Shown: positions 8,822 to 18,318, counted from the first letter of the stretch. The stretch is DNA of 64,000 bases from Mucilaginibacter dorajii (GCF_024808255.1 NZ_JANTYS010000017.1:83365-147364), one strand, 5' to 3'. The notes: generated from the letters alone by a model not told the origin. Numbers and translations are program-made.

Positions 8822-9808
8822 ATGCCGATAGAATTTGAGTTTGAAATAGATAAAGGTTTTCATTTTGCTGAAGCCTTTGCCGCGCGTTTTGATGCCAATG
8901 TAGCCCACAACCGCGCTGTATTACCTAAAGCGCTTGGTGAAGGTTTTATACAGGAGGTTTTCCTGAGCAACGGCCTTTTCCTGTGTATCCACCACTACTG
9001 GCTTAACGATGAACTTATTTTACGGAGGATGCCAACATCTTCTTCTGCAATGCTTACCATGAAATTTGATTGCAGGCGCATCCCGGTTGATCAGGCCGAA
9101 CTACCTCATGAACCTTTGTTTGCCGGTAGCAATGGCTGCGAGGTTGAACTGGGTACAGGCAACTTTTTTACCGAATTGATCGTCCCCGCAAAACAGCATA
9201 TTAATTTCCTGGTGGTTGGCGCATCGCGTCAAACTATCCTTGGGATACTGGATTTACAGGAAGAGGGATGCCCTATTGAATCATTGCTAAAGGAAAGTCC
9301 ATCATTTGTACTGCACGAGGTAATGACCCAGGAAATGGAACGCACCTTAAAGCAGTTGAGCCAGGTTGACCAAACCGCTCCATTAGCGGCTCTCCTTTAC
9401 AAAAACAAAGCCGAAGAACTGATATACCTGTTATTTTCCAAACTGATGCACCGTGCCGAAACGGCCTCTATTACTGTTGACCAGGCCGATGCACAAAAGA
9501 TCTATAAGCTGCGGGCGGCCATGTTAGCCGATTTGAGTTTAGCACCCGAATTATCAGAACTATCAAGCATGGTCGGCATTAGCCTTACCAAAATGAAGCA
9601 GCTTTTCAGGCAGATCTTTGGCGATAGCATTTATAACTATTACCAATCGGCACGGATGAACGAGGCTGCCCGGTTATTGGCCGTTCAGTCCGTTTCAGAA
9701 ACAGGTTACCAGTTAGGCTTTACCAACCTGAGCCATTTTGGGCGTTTGTTTGAAAAGCATTTTAACATCAAACCCAAAAAGTATAAGGATGGGTTGGAGT
9801 TGAGGTGA
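8822..9808 (+). CDS. AraC-family transcriptional regulator
   Basis: A 328-residue cytosolic regulator. The N-terminal 220 residues form an uncharacterised ligand or effector region. The C-terminal 100 residues carry two helix-turn-helix units: 'LSELSSMVGISLTKMKQLFRQIFGDSIYNYYQSARMNEAARLLA' and 'SVSETGYQLGFTNLSHFGRLFEKHFNIKPKKYK', the second being the AraC signature. It stands alone between the repeat cluster and the convergent two-component genes; it may control the upstream reductase-cupin pair, but nothing in the sequence proves that. Confidence 0.92.
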   Translation: MPIEFEFEIDKGFHFAEAFAARFDANVAHNRAVLPKALGEGFIQEVFLSNGLFLCIHHYWLNDELILRRMPTSSSAMLTMKFDCRRIPVDQAELPHEPLFAGSNGCEVELGTGNFFTELIVPAKQHINFLVVGASRQTILGILDLQEEGCPIESLLKESPSFVLHEVMTQEMERTLKQLSQVDQTAPLAALLYKNKAEELIYLLFSKLMHRAETASITVDQADAQKIYKLRAAMLADLSLAPELSELSSMVGISLTKMKQLFRQIFGDSIYNYYQSARMNEAARLLAVQSVSETGYQLGFTNLSHFGRLFEKHFNIKPKKYKDGLELR

Positions 9809-9827
9809 AATTTGTAATCCAGTCAGC

Positions 9828-10583
9828 TTACAACTTAAACTCAGTCATTATCCGTTCCTTCACCCTATCCCGGTTTAGTTTAGATACCGGTATTTTGGTA
9901 CCATCGGTAAGCAACAGTGTGCCCCCATCCTCTTTCAGTAAACTTTTAATGTAGGCGATATTTACCAGGTGCGATTGATGGGCGCGTAAAAAGCCGTAGT
10001 TGAGCAGCATATCGGCATATTCCTTTAGTGTTTTTGATACCACCACCTGCTCGCCGTTGCTTAGCACAAAATGGGTGTAGGTATTATCTGCTACACAACG
10101 CACAATATCTTTAATATCTACATAGCGGGTTTCGCCAAATAGCGGGAGTGCTATGCGGGGCTGACTTTTGTTGCCGTCTTTAAGGTATTCGAGCATGTAT
10201 GTTATACGCTCGTTATTTTGTTTCAGATCTATGGCCTTGCGGGCTTTATCAACCGCTGCTTTTAGCTCATCGGTATCAATTGGCTTAAGCAAATAATCTA
10301 ATGCCGAAAACTTTACGGCCTGGATGCCATACTGGTCATAGGCTGTTACAAATATCACCTCAAAATCAACCTGCCCCAGCTGCCGCAACAGGTCAAACCC
10401 CGATTGCTGATGCAGCTGTATATCCAAAAAAACCAACTGAGGCCGATGCTGCGTTATCGCTTTAACGGCATCAGCCACATTACCGGCGGTAGCGCAAACC
10501 TGCACATCGGGTGTGTAAACCTGCAACAGTTGTTGCAGGTTCTCCAGGTTTGATAACTCGTCATCTATTAGCAGTGCCTTCAT
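9828..10583 (-). CDS. LytTR-family response regulator
   Basis: A 251-residue regulator with a receiver domain (acidic pair D7-D8, phospho-acceptor D54 in FLDIQL, Lys in LLKPID) and a C-terminal LytTR DNA-binding domain ('RYVDIKDIVRCVADNTYTHFVLSNGEQVVVSKTLKEY', 'FLRAHQSHLVN'). It lies 2 bp downstream of the sensor kinase gene on the same strand and is its evident partner. It ends 19 bp from the convergent AraC gene. Confidence 0.92.
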   Translation of the reverse strand: MKALLIDDELSNLENLQQLLQVYTPDVQVCATAGNVADAVKAITQHRPQLVFLDIQLHQQSGFDLLRQLGQVDFEVIFVTAYDQYGIQAVKFSALDYLLKPIDTDELKAAVDKARKAIDLKQNNERITYMLEYLKDGNKSQPRIALPLFGETRYVDIKDIVRCVADNTYTHFVLSNGEQVVVSKTLKEYADMLLNYGFLRAHQSHLVNIAYIKSLLKEDGGTLLLTDGTKIPVSKLNRDRVKERIMTEFKL

Positions 10584-10585
10584 TT

Positions 10586-12379
10586 TTACAACCAGTTTTT
10601 AAGCTCGATGGTAATTAAAGTACCGTTATTTTCGCGCCCTTTATGCAGCAATATAGTGGTATTTTTGTAGATGCTATTGAGCAATTGAATCCTTTTTTCG
10701 CATAGCTTAATGCCCATACCAGTAGTGGCGGCGGCTTCAAACCCATTTCCGTTATCCCAAACAGTTAACAACAGGGTGTTATCATTTTTAACAACATCTA
10801 CCCTGATCATACCAGCATCCTTCATGGCAGATATGCCGTGTTTAACCGCGTTTTCTACAAAGGGCTGTAACAGCATGGCCGGTATTTCTACCTGCTGATC
10901 AACAGCAGCAGCATTGGTATTTATGCTGAAAGCAAAACCAAAGCGCATTTGTTCCATCTCCAGGTAATCCTTTAGCAGGTCCGTTTCGTGCTGAATAGAG
11001 GTAAGCTCCTTATTCCCTTCATCCAGTACATTGCGGGTAATGCGGGCAAAACGCACCAGGTATTTGTTGGCTTTTTCCATCTCGTTTTTATTTACCAGGT
11101 TTTGGATGCCGGCCAACGCGTTAAATATAAAATGCGGATTCAACTGTGCCCTTACCGAACCTAATTGCAGGTTAATGATCTCCTTACTCTGCGCCTGCTG
11201 CAACAAGATATGCTTTTGACGGCTGCGGTAATAAACTATTACCAGTGCGGCTATTAATAACACACTTGCCACTATGATTACAAGCCAGGTTACTGATACC
11301 ACGTAGCGCCTATCAGCCGGAGGTAAAACCGTAAAACTAATGCTTGTAGCCAGGTTTCTTAACAAATAAATGGGCTCCCCCCCATGGCGGTGTATTTTAG
11401 GTGTAAAGGTAATCTGGTATTTACCGGGAGTTTTCCAAAATTCTTTGTAGAGTTCAAAGCTACTGTTGCTTTCGCCAAGATTAATACTGTCTTTAAGTCC
11501 GGTCGCATTCCTTTTCAGTGAAACTTTATAGTTGTATATGCGTTGGCCGTTGTCAATAACAAACGTCATCTTTTGCAGGGAATCTGCAAACCTTAACCTC
11601 AGATCCTTTGAGGAGATCGACTTAATGAAGTCTAAAGCCGGTGGAATAATAGGCACTTCCTTTCCCTTCACCAAGGCGGTATACTTTTCCATCGGGTAAA
11701 ATGGTCTTGAAACCGCTCCGTTATCTGCAATAGGAAAGCCACGGCTCCAATAATCAACCGTTGCCGAAACCTTTGCAGCTACAACTTTTCGCCAGTCGAT
11801 AGTTACTGCATCCTGTTCATTATACTTTTGTGTATTATAAATCTCCACGCGTAGTATTTGCTCTGGCTGATAGGCAAATTTACCCAGCCAGGCATACTGA
11901 TATTTCCCATCAGCAGTTGTTTTAAATTGCGATGGCTTCGTCCAGCCCACCAATTCGCGCTCGTTATTTTGAATAACCCTGTACAAATAATTGTTAGCAT
12001 TATGGGCGTTTACCTCTTGCGCTATAAACTCCACAGATGCTTTGCCATCAATTAATATGCTGGTAAAATCCTGGTCTGGTATTTTGTCTCTCAATCCCTC
12101 ATATAATTCGCTTTTTTTATCAAAACGGACGCCCAGGTTCTGCACTCCCATATCATTTAACAAAAAGTGTTCGTGGCTTAACTGCTTAATGCGTTCAAAA
12201 CGGATAAAGTAGCCTCTCATTTCGGGTGTTAAAGGCGTTTTTGTGGTGTCTATTGCTTTCTCCTTAAAAATAACAATATGAGGATACAAGTGTCTCCATT
12301 GTCCGGTTTGAGCCTGCGCCGTCATATAGGATAATATATACAAAAGGGCTATAAAAGCTGATCTGATAAAGGTTGTCAT
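10586..12379 (-). CDS. LytS-type sensor histidine kinase with large periplasmic sensor
   Basis: A 597-residue kinase. A signal peptide (residues 1-23, ending AQAQ) exposes a sensor region of about 330 residues to the periplasm. One membrane segment follows (about 359-382, TWLVIIVASVLLIAALVIVYY minus ends), then a His_kinase domain with LNPHFIFNALAG, and an ATPase domain with FVENAVKHGI and GMGIKLCEKR. Unlike the kinase at 4755, its input is extracytoplasmic and beta-rich rather than membrane-embedded. It is paired with the downstream LytTR regulator. The 466 bp upstream contain a separate candidate small RNA. Confidence 0.92.
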   Translation of the reverse strand: MTTFIRSAFIALLYILSYMTAQAQTGQWRHLYPHIVIFKEKAIDTTKTPLTPEMRGYFIRFERIKQLSHEHFLLNDMGVQNLGVRFDKKSELYEGLRDKIPDQDFTSILIDGKASVEFIAQEVNAHNANNYLYRVIQNNERELVGWTKPSQFKTTADGKYQYAWLGKFAYQPEQILRVEIYNTQKYNEQDAVTIDWRKVVAAKVSATVDYWSRGFPIADNGAVSRPFYPMEKYTALVKGKEVPIIPPALDFIKSISSKDLRLRFADSLQKMTFVIDNGQRIYNYKVSLKRNATGLKDSINLGESNSSFELYKEFWKTPGKYQITFTPKIHRHGGEPIYLLRNLATSISFTVLPPADRRYVVSVTWLVIIVASVLLIAALVIVYYRSRQKHILLQQAQSKEIINLQLGSVRAQLNPHFIFNALAGIQNLVNKNEMEKANKYLVRFARITRNVLDEGNKELTSIQHETDLLKDYLEMEQMRFGFAFSINTNAAAVDQQVEIPAMLLQPFVENAVKHGISAMKDAGMIRVDVVKNDNTLLLTVWDNGNGFEAAATTGMGIKLCEKRIQLLNSIYKNTTILLHKGRENNGTLITIELKNWL

Positions 12380-12532
12380 GATGTTAAAATTATACTTTAA
12401 ATCGGTTTATTTGATTTAAAGTTGCATCGGTTTACATCCCTAATCAAGCATCAAACAGTAAACAGCCTTATTGGCTTAGTATGTGGATGATATTGAAGCT
12501 GGTTGAAAATATCGACATAACTGAAACAGCAT

Positions 12533-12566
12533 AAAAAACGCCGCCGGGATTCCAAACCGGCAGCGT
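12533..12566 (-). terminator. Orphan Rho-independent terminator
   Basis: Read on the minus strand, CGCTGCCGG pairs with CCGGCGGCG (9 bp, one G-T pair) across a 9-base loop and runs into TTTTTT. No minus-strand gene lies within 280 bp upstream, so it must end a non-coding or very short transcript. Confidence 0.75.
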
Positions 12567-12684
12567 AACCAATATATTTCAATTTTAAACAAGAAACGTT
12601 TTATCTGTAGTTCTCTTTCGAAAGACTACTTGTGGTGTTAAGAATTACTTCTTATTGAACAAATAAGTATTAACATTATATATT
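12533..12684 (-). ncRNA. Candidate small RNA of about 150 nt
   Basis: No reading frame occupies this minus-strand stretch, yet it begins just after a near-ideal Bacteroidota promoter (12690-12721) and ends at a strong intrinsic terminator (12533-12566). In between are short perfect hairpins: CTTATT/AATAAG, AAGAA/TTCTT and GTAGT/ACTAC enclosing the palindrome CTTTCGAAAG (around 12608-12626). Promoter, structured body and orphan terminator together argue for an independent non-coding transcript. A 5' leader is less likely, because the terminator lies about 150 bp before the kinase start. The exact 5' end is inferred. Confidence 0.5.
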
Positions 12685-12689
12685 ATGTA

Positions 12690-12721
12690 CAAACATAATA
12701 TATCAATAATTAAAATGCAAA
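12690..12721 (-). promoter_or_regulatory. Bacteroidota-type promoter for the candidate small RNA
   Basis: On the minus strand the -33 box TTTG (12718-12721) and the -7 box TATGTTTG (12690-12697) are separated by 20 bp. This fits the TTTG-N19-21-TAnnTTTG pattern known for the Bacteroidota primary sigma factor. Confidence 0.6.
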
Positions 12722-12845
12722 TTTTCCGGCAATTTTATTTCAATAAAATTGTTACCATTCGAAGCAACGACCGCCACATAATTTAACCTTACGTTAACAT
12801 AGCGTCATTTGCTATTCGATATCTTGGTGCTTTTAATTAGCCCCC

Positions 12846-13823
12846 ATGAAACGCAGAGACTTTGTTAAAAACGCCACACTTACCGCTTTAGGTGCCACTC
12901 TTATTAGCCCTTTAGAGGCTTTGGCCGCCGATAAGGTAACTCATTTTGAAAGTGATGATCTGTCGCCAAGCGCATCGTTAAAAGACGATTACGCGGTGCA
13001 CTTTTTAGCTATTGGCGATTGGGGCCGCAACGGCGAATATGACCAATTGGAAGTAGGCAAACAAATGGGCCAATGGGCTGCAAGCCACCCCAACGATTTT
13101 GTGATCTCGGTAGGCGATAATTTTTACCCCCGCGGCGTGGTGAGCGAAATGGATCCGCTTTGGCATTATTCGTTCGAGAACGTTTACACCGCCCATTCAC
13201 TTCAATGTGATTGGTATCCCGTTTTAGGCAATCATGATTATGGCTCGGACCCCGACGCCCAGGTGCGTTACAGCAAAGTTAGCCGCCGCTGGAACATGCC
13301 TGCCCGTTACTACACCAAAGAGGTTGCCTTAAGCAAAAGCACTAAAGACAAGGTACTTTTTGTGATGATAGATACCGACCCTTTCCTTTTTGAAAGCCAT
13401 AAAGATTACTGCGCCAAACAAATGGAATGGCTAAACACCACGCTAAAAAACGCATCGGCAGATGTAAAATGGAAGATTGTAGTTGGCCATCACCCATATT
13501 ACACGGTTGGTCCGCGTGTTGCCAATATTGATACGCTAACCATGCGTGCTGCGTTCGGTAAAACTTTTGAGGATCATAAGGTAGACATTTATCTGTCTGG
13601 CCATGACCATTCCCTGCAGCACTTAAAGCCCGAAGGTTTTACCCACCAGTTTATTTCAGGTGCAGGGTCGGAGTTGACAGGAATAACCAAAGGCATAGCG
13701 TATAGCAAATTCGAAGCTTCGGAACACGGCTTTATGTACTTTTCGATAAACCCTGATAAGCTGAACGTTAAAGCCATTAATTTAGATGGAACGGTATTGT
13801 ATGATACGGTGTTGAGTAAGTAA
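12846..13823 (+). CDS. Tat-exported purple-acid-type phosphatase
   Basis: A 325-residue metallophosphoesterase resembling tartrate-resistant acid phosphatase type 5. The N-terminus MKRRDFVKNATLTALGAT is a Tat signal (R3-R4), cleaved near ALAA. Metal motifs in order: GDWG (D58), GDNFYPRG (90-97), GNHDYG, GHHPYYTVG and GHDHS. The Tyr of the GDNFY motif is the residue that gives purple acid phosphatases their Fe(III) charge-transfer colour in known members. It should release phosphate from organic esters in the periplasm. It is a single-gene unit closed by a terminator. It is not closely similar to the phosphoesterase at 2721, although both are Tat-exported. Confidence 0.92.
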   Translation: MKRRDFVKNATLTALGATLISPLEALAADKVTHFESDDLSPSASLKDDYAVHFLAIGDWGRNGEYDQLEVGKQMGQWAASHPNDFVISVGDNFYPRGVVSEMDPLWHYSFENVYTAHSLQCDWYPVLGNHDYGSDPDAQVRYSKVSRRWNMPARYYTKEVALSKSTKDKVLFVMIDTDPFLFESHKDYCAKQMEWLNTTLKNASADVKWKIVVGHHPYYTVGPRVANIDTLTMRAAFGKTFEDHKVDIYLSGHDHSLQHLKPEGFTHQFISGAGSELTGITKGIAYSKFEASEHGFMYFSINPDKLNVKAINLDGTVLYDTVLSK

Positions 13824-13854
13824 TTCGGCATAAATTACTCCCTTTTCAGCGCAA

Positions 13855-13894
13855 TAAAAGCGGCAGTTTCCACACGGGGCTGCCGCTTTTTTAT
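13855..13894 (+). terminator. Rho-independent terminator of the acid phosphatase gene
   Basis: AAAAGCGGCAG (13857-13866) pairs with CTGCCGCTTTT (13880-13890), followed by TTATT, about 35 bp after the stop. Confidence 0.8.
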
Positions 13895-14053
13895 TGTTAA
13901 CAATTTGCATTACTTTCGCGTAAACTAAACCAGCAATATAAATTTCAGATTTTTTGTAAGGTAATTGTCGTTCCTGCTACTAAGAAGCAAAACATAGATA
14001 GCTATTCTTTTTTTTTATATATCGATATGCTTTAAAAAACATAACCAAAATAC

Positions 14054-16249
14054 ATGTTAAAAAAACTACTCCTTTTTACTGCCGCCACGGCACCATTTTT
14101 TATTTCGGGCATTAAAGCACAGGCACAAACCAAACAAAGCATTAAAGATACCACCCTTAGTTTAGATAGTGTTGTGGTGCGCGATAGCCGCTCAAAACAT
14201 TTACCAGATGTTATCGGCACCTACATTTTTGCGGGCAAAAAAACCTTTGTGATATCGCCCGATGCAGGCAAGGCCAATTTATCAAACAGTAATATCCGTA
14301 CCATATTTGGCACTATACCGGGTGTTAACGTTTGGGAGCTAAGTGGAAACGGTTTCCAGGTAAATATCGGCACCAGGGGCACCGATACGCACCGCTCCAA
14401 TGAAACTAACGTGCGCCAAAACGGGTACAACACCAATTCAGATCTGTTTGGCTACCCCGAGGCCCATTATGTACCGCAGTTTGCCGCGGTAGAGCAAATC
14501 CAGATCGTTCGCGGATCGGCGGCTTTGCAATTTGGCAGCCAGTATGGCGGCATGGTAAATTATAAAGTAAAAGAAGGGGATACCAGCAAGGTATTCAGCA
14601 TTCAAAGCGAGCAATCGGCAGGGTCAAACAACTATTTTAACTCGTTTAACGCTGTAGGCGGCAAAAGCGGTAAATGGACTTATTACGCTTACTTTGCCAA
14701 TCGTACCGGTGATGGCTACCGTAGCAATTCGGCATTTACCGGGCAGTGGTTTTATGCCAACGTTAAATACCAGTTTAGCGCCAAAGGCAGCCTGGCCCTG
14801 CAGTTTTCGAGAGTGAATTTTAAAGAGAAAGATGCCGGCGGTTTAAACGATGCCCAGTTCAATGCCGATAGCAGGCAGGCTACCCGCACCCGTAACTATT
14901 TCGATCCGGAGATCAACATCCCCGCCCTATTGTTTAACTATAACCTAAGCAATCGCACTAAGCTGGAAGTTACATCGCACGTAATATCCGGTCAGCGCAA
15001 CAGCGTACAGTTCCTGGCCAATCCCGGCGTGGCCGATACCGTGAATAAAAAACTCAACACTTTTAACCCACGCCAGGTTGACCGTGACTTTTATCTTGGT
15101 TTTACCACCGAAGCCCGCCTGCTTACCCGTTATAAACTGGGCAATTTAACCAGCACCTTCACATCGGGCTTAAGGTATTTTACCGAAACCACCACCCGCG
15201 ACCAGAAGGGTACCGGCTCAACAGGTTCCGATTATGATTTGCGCCTTACTATTCCTTATGGCATCGCCCTTAAATTGCGCACCCACAACTACGCCGCCTT
15301 TGCCGAAAACTCTTTTCAAATAACGCCCAAACTGTCCATTACACCAGGGGCCAGGTATGAGATCATCAACACCAATCTTGATGGGGTTATTGATAACGCT
15401 AAAGACCATGTATCGTACGGCAACAAACGCCACTTCCCGCTTTTTGGAACGGGCATTCAATACCAGCTTACCAATAGCAGCCAGTTTTACGGCAATATTT
15501 CGCAGGCGTACAGGCCTTTTTCTTACGCCAATATTATACCGGGCAATGATCTGGCCGTGGTTAACCCAAATTTGAAAGATAGCCGCGGTTACAGTACAGA
15601 TCTGGGTTATCGTGGTAACATTAGTACTGTTTTTAATTACGATCTCGATTTTTATTATGTTTATTATGGCAATAGGATAGGCAACTTAACAGAACTTAAC
15701 TCGGCTAAGCAAACCTATATTTATACCACCAACATTGGCAATGCGTCAGCCAAGGGTATCGAGCTTTATACCGAGGTTTCGTTGCTACGGTCGTTTGATA
15801 AAACATCGGTAAGCGACATCCGGTTGTTTAACTCCTTCAGTTATGACCATGCCCGTTATACCAGCGGCTCGTTAAGCGCCGGCAATTCCAATATCAGCCT
15901 TAAAGGAAACTGGCTTGAAGGTACTCCCCAATGGATCAACCGTACTGGCTTAAGCTATTTAAACGGCCATATAACCACTACGCTGCAATACAGTTACGTA
16001 GGCAAAAACTTTACCGATGCAAATAATACCGTTTTTAACCCAACCGGTTTAAGCGGCATTGTTCCGGCTTATCATGTGTTCGATTGGTCGCTTAATTACA
16101 GCTTTTTGAAACAGTATCATATTTTTGGCAGCATTAACAATGTGCTGAATGCCAAGTATTTTACCAGGCGCATTACTATTTTGCCCGGCCCCGGCATATT
16201 ACCTGCCGATGGCCGAACGTTTAATGTAGGTTTCGGTATTAAAATATAG
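14054..16249 (+). CDS. TonB-dependent outer-membrane receptor, FecA-like
   Basis: A 731-residue receptor. A signal peptide (1-25, ending KAQAQ) is followed by a plug domain (about 65-185; TIPGVNVWELSGNGFQVNIGTRG, 'VEQIQIVRGSAALQFGSQYGGMVNY'), then a 22-stranded-barrel pattern of alternating aromatic residues ending in 'FNVGFGIKI'. The C-terminal 'YFTRRITILPGPGILPADGRTF' resembles ferric-dicitrate-type receptors. There is no carboxypeptidase-like or STN domain and no SusD partner, so this is an iron or siderophore-type importer rather than a glycan one. No adjacent TonB, sigma or FecR gene is present. Confidence 0.9.
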   Translation: MLKKLLLFTAATAPFFISGIKAQAQTKQSIKDTTLSLDSVVVRDSRSKHLPDVIGTYIFAGKKTFVISPDAGKANLSNSNIRTIFGTIPGVNVWELSGNGFQVNIGTRGTDTHRSNETNVRQNGYNTNSDLFGYPEAHYVPQFAAVEQIQIVRGSAALQFGSQYGGMVNYKVKEGDTSKVFSIQSEQSAGSNNYFNSFNAVGGKSGKWTYYAYFANRTGDGYRSNSAFTGQWFYANVKYQFSAKGSLALQFSRVNFKEKDAGGLNDAQFNADSRQATRTRNYFDPEINIPALLFNYNLSNRTKLEVTSHVISGQRNSVQFLANPGVADTVNKKLNTFNPRQVDRDFYLGFTTEARLLTRYKLGNLTSTFTSGLRYFTETTTRDQKGTGSTGSDYDLRLTIPYGIALKLRTHNYAAFAENSFQITPKLSITPGARYEIINTNLDGVIDNAKDHVSYGNKRHFPLFGTGIQYQLTNSSQFYGNISQAYRPFSYANIIPGNDLAVVNPNLKDSRGYSTDLGYRGNISTVFNYDLDFYYVYYGNRIGNLTELNSAKQTYIYTTNIGNASAKGIELYTEVSLLRSFDKTSVSDIRLFNSFSYDHARYTSGSLSAGNSNISLKGNWLEGTPQWINRTGLSYLNGHITTTLQYSYVGKNFTDANNTVFNPTGLSGIVPAYHVFDWSLNYSFLKQYHIFGSINNVLNAKYFTRRITILPGPGILPADGRTFNVGFGIKI

Positions 16250-16270
16250 TTATACCCCTTTAAAGAAAAA

Positions 16271-16437
16271 TGTCATTTCGAGCGAGCATGCGTAGGGGAT
16301 AGTAGGGATGCGAGGAGAAACTCTCTCTTGAGCGCAGCGAAAAATCTTCGCCGCCATGCAAGTCCGAATGTCCACTTTTACAAGATTTCTCCTCACCACC
16401 AACGCACAATCCCCTTAGGGTTCGTTCGAAATGACAA
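16271..16437. repeat. GTCATTTCGA-type palindromic element, copy 1
   Basis: The element opens with TGTCATTTCGAGCGAGC and closes with GTTCGTTCGAAATGACA, about 165 bp apart. Inside are AAATCTTCGCCGCCATGCA, GTCCGAATGTCCACTTTTAC and AAGATTTCTCCTC. A close relative sits at 47572-47712. It fills the space between two convergent genes and contains no reading frame of its own. Confidence 0.85.
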
Positions 16438-16475
16438 ACATTTTTATTTCAATTGGTTTAAAAGGATATCAAACC

Positions 16476-17717
16476 CTACGGATCTAAAGGCTCCAGCGGG
16501 TTGATCTGTAAGGATGCGATATTAGGCATTATCTCCTGCTCGGTATTTGACAAGCGCCGGCCAAGGGTATAAGGCACATAACCCAGATCGGCCTCGCAGC
16601 GTTTTTGCATGTAGGAAATATAATAGCTTTGAATTTTATTGGTTGATACGATAAATGGCTTGTTAAATGGCATCCCATATCTGAAAATGAGTCGGGCACA
16701 ATTGCGCAGATTGGTGGTGGTATGTCGGGCCTGGGGTTCAATCAAAATAGCATTTTCGGGGATACCTAATTGGTTCATCAAATACTTCTTCATTTGTTCG
16801 GCCTCGCTAAAGTTAGTTTTAAAAGGATGTACCTTACCGCCCGATGCCATCACGAAAGGAGCTACACCTTCTTTAAATTTTATCGCGGCTATTTTACACC
16901 GGGCTATGCTCCCCGGACTAATGGAAACGCCGGGTCTATCAGGCCCTTCACCAGGGATCAATATAAGGGTGTACATATACTTTTTCCAATCGATGGTTTT
17001 TATCCTATTGTAAGCGGCTTTATTGGCATTTAATTGCATCGGCTCGTCGTTACCGGCATCGTTGCGGCCATTAATATCCAGGCTGTGCAATGCGTAGCTT
17101 ACCGATGGTAAAAAGAAAAGCCTGGTTGCGCCATATCGCTTAACAATATCATTTGCCCCATCGGTAATCGCTTTGGAATACGTTTTACTGTAAATATTAA
17201 AATTGATAGAATCTATATCCGGGAAACCGGGCTTTTTTCCATCAGCATAAATTTCGATGGTATGGTTGATGGCATGGGCATCCTGCTCCCAGGCCTTTAC
17301 CAATAACTTAACATTCGAAAGGTTATCGTATTGAATATAAAAACCCGATGGAATGAGATGTTTTGTTACTAATACACCCAGAACATTGTTAGGCTTGTAC
17401 AACGAAACAAGCCGTGCACCGGCGGTTTTTATTTCTGCCGCGCTAAACTTAAGCGATCTGGTGATGCTCATGAACCCTTTGTTAGCTTTAAGCGAATCCT
17501 GTACCGTTTTCATTTTAGCTTGTGCCAGTTTTGTTAAAATAGGATCGCCGCTTACCAGTTTACTTGCAGCGGGGTAATTTTGTAGCAGGTTTAACAGGTA
17601 ATAATTTTTGATGAGCACGTAGTTGTTCCCTAACTGTTGATAGCGCTGATTGGCAGTTTGTGCCCGTAAATAAAGTGTTGCAAAGCTTAAGAACAGGATA
17701 ACAAGAACTCTCTTCAT
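16476..17717 (-). CDS. Exported YdcF/ElyC-family (DUF218) protein
   Basis: A 413-residue protein with a Sec signal peptide (MKRVLVILFLSFATLYLRAQ). The C-terminal half (about 245-400) is a DUF218 Rossmann-like domain: 'LILIPGEGPDRPGVSISPGSIARC', 'VMASGGKVHPFKTNFSEAEQMKKYLMNQLGIPENAILIEPQARHTTTNLRNC' and 'FIVSTNKIQSYYI'. The N-terminal 240 residues look like a lineage-specific helical domain. Characterised DUF218 proteins (SanA, ElyC) affect envelope and peptidoglycan precursor metabolism, and the fold can bind nucleotides; the reaction here is unknown. Probably periplasmic. It is convergent with the TonB receptor, the repeat lying between them. Confidence 0.85.
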   Translation of the reverse strand: MKRVLVILFLSFATLYLRAQTANQRYQQLGNNYVLIKNYYLLNLLQNYPAASKLVSGDPILTKLAQAKMKTVQDSLKANKGFMSITRSLKFSAAEIKTAGARLVSLYKPNNVLGVLVTKHLIPSGFYIQYDNLSNVKLLVKAWEQDAHAINHTIEIYADGKKPGFPDIDSINFNIYSKTYSKAITDGANDIVKRYGATRLFFLPSVSYALHSLDINGRNDAGNDEPMQLNANKAAYNRIKTIDWKKYMYTLILIPGEGPDRPGVSISPGSIARCKIAAIKFKEGVAPFVMASGGKVHPFKTNFSEAEQMKKYLMNQLGIPENAILIEPQARHTTTNLRNCARLIFRYGMPFNKPFIVSTNKIQSYYISYMQKRCEADLGYVPYTLGRRLSNTEQEIMPNIASLQINPLEPLDP

Positions 17718-17782
17718 AAATAGACAATAGGGATGCGCCGGGGGTAAATTTCAAATACTGTTTTGTGCGAAGTTATTTCGGC

Positions 17783-18124
17783 TCAAATTTTGATCAATCC
17801 GCTATTCTCCTCCAAAAAACTATTAAATTTTTGCTGAAACAATTTAAACTGTTCAATGGCCTGTAATCCTTTTGGGGTAAGCTCGGCACTACCTCCTCCT
17901 TTACCCCCACGGTGCGATATTACTACCGGCGAGCTAAAATGCTCGTTCATGTAGCCCACCATATCCCAGGCTTGCCGGTATGACATTTTCATTTGCATAG
18001 CGGCCTGCCTTAATGATCCCGAATCTCTTATTCGTTCCAACAGTTCTACCCTCCCATGCCCCAATAGTTTGCCATCGGCGGTTTCAAACCAGATTCTGCC
18101 GTTTAAGTTTACCGCCTTATCCAT
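17783..18124 (-). CDS. ModE-like winged helix-turn-helix regulator
   Basis: A 113-residue protein matching the N-terminal DNA-binding domain of molybdate regulator ModE: 'LGHGRVELLERIRDSGSLRQAAMQMKMSYRQAWDMVGYMNE' then 'VVISHRGGKGGGSAELTPKG', the wing and its Gly-rich turn. The molybdate-binding TOBE domains of full ModE are absent, so it may sense nothing directly. No molybdate transport or molybdopterin genes are nearby, and its target cannot be inferred. Confidence 0.88.
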   Translation of the reverse strand: MDKAVNLNGRIWFETADGKLLGHGRVELLERIRDSGSLRQAAMQMKMSYRQAWDMVGYMNEHFSSPVVISHRGGKGGGSAELTPKGLQAIEQFKLFQQKFNSFLEENSGLIKI

Positions 18125-18318
18125 TGTTTTATAATCATATAGCTAATGATGCACAAATATATTACTAACAAGGGCTTAACGCTGCCTGTTTAAAAGGTTA
18201 GTTTCAATCATCAACATCCTCTGGCAGCTAAAAATAAAAAAGACGTAAATAAGCATCCCCGTATCAAATACAGGAATGTTCATTTACATCGTATAATAAA
18301 GGGGGTAATGCTATAATG

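Noticed and set aside
8372..8831. Two short frames (minus 8372-8662, plus 8562-8831) between cupin and AraC genes
   Set aside because: They translate palindromic repeat DNA and overlap the real gene ends.
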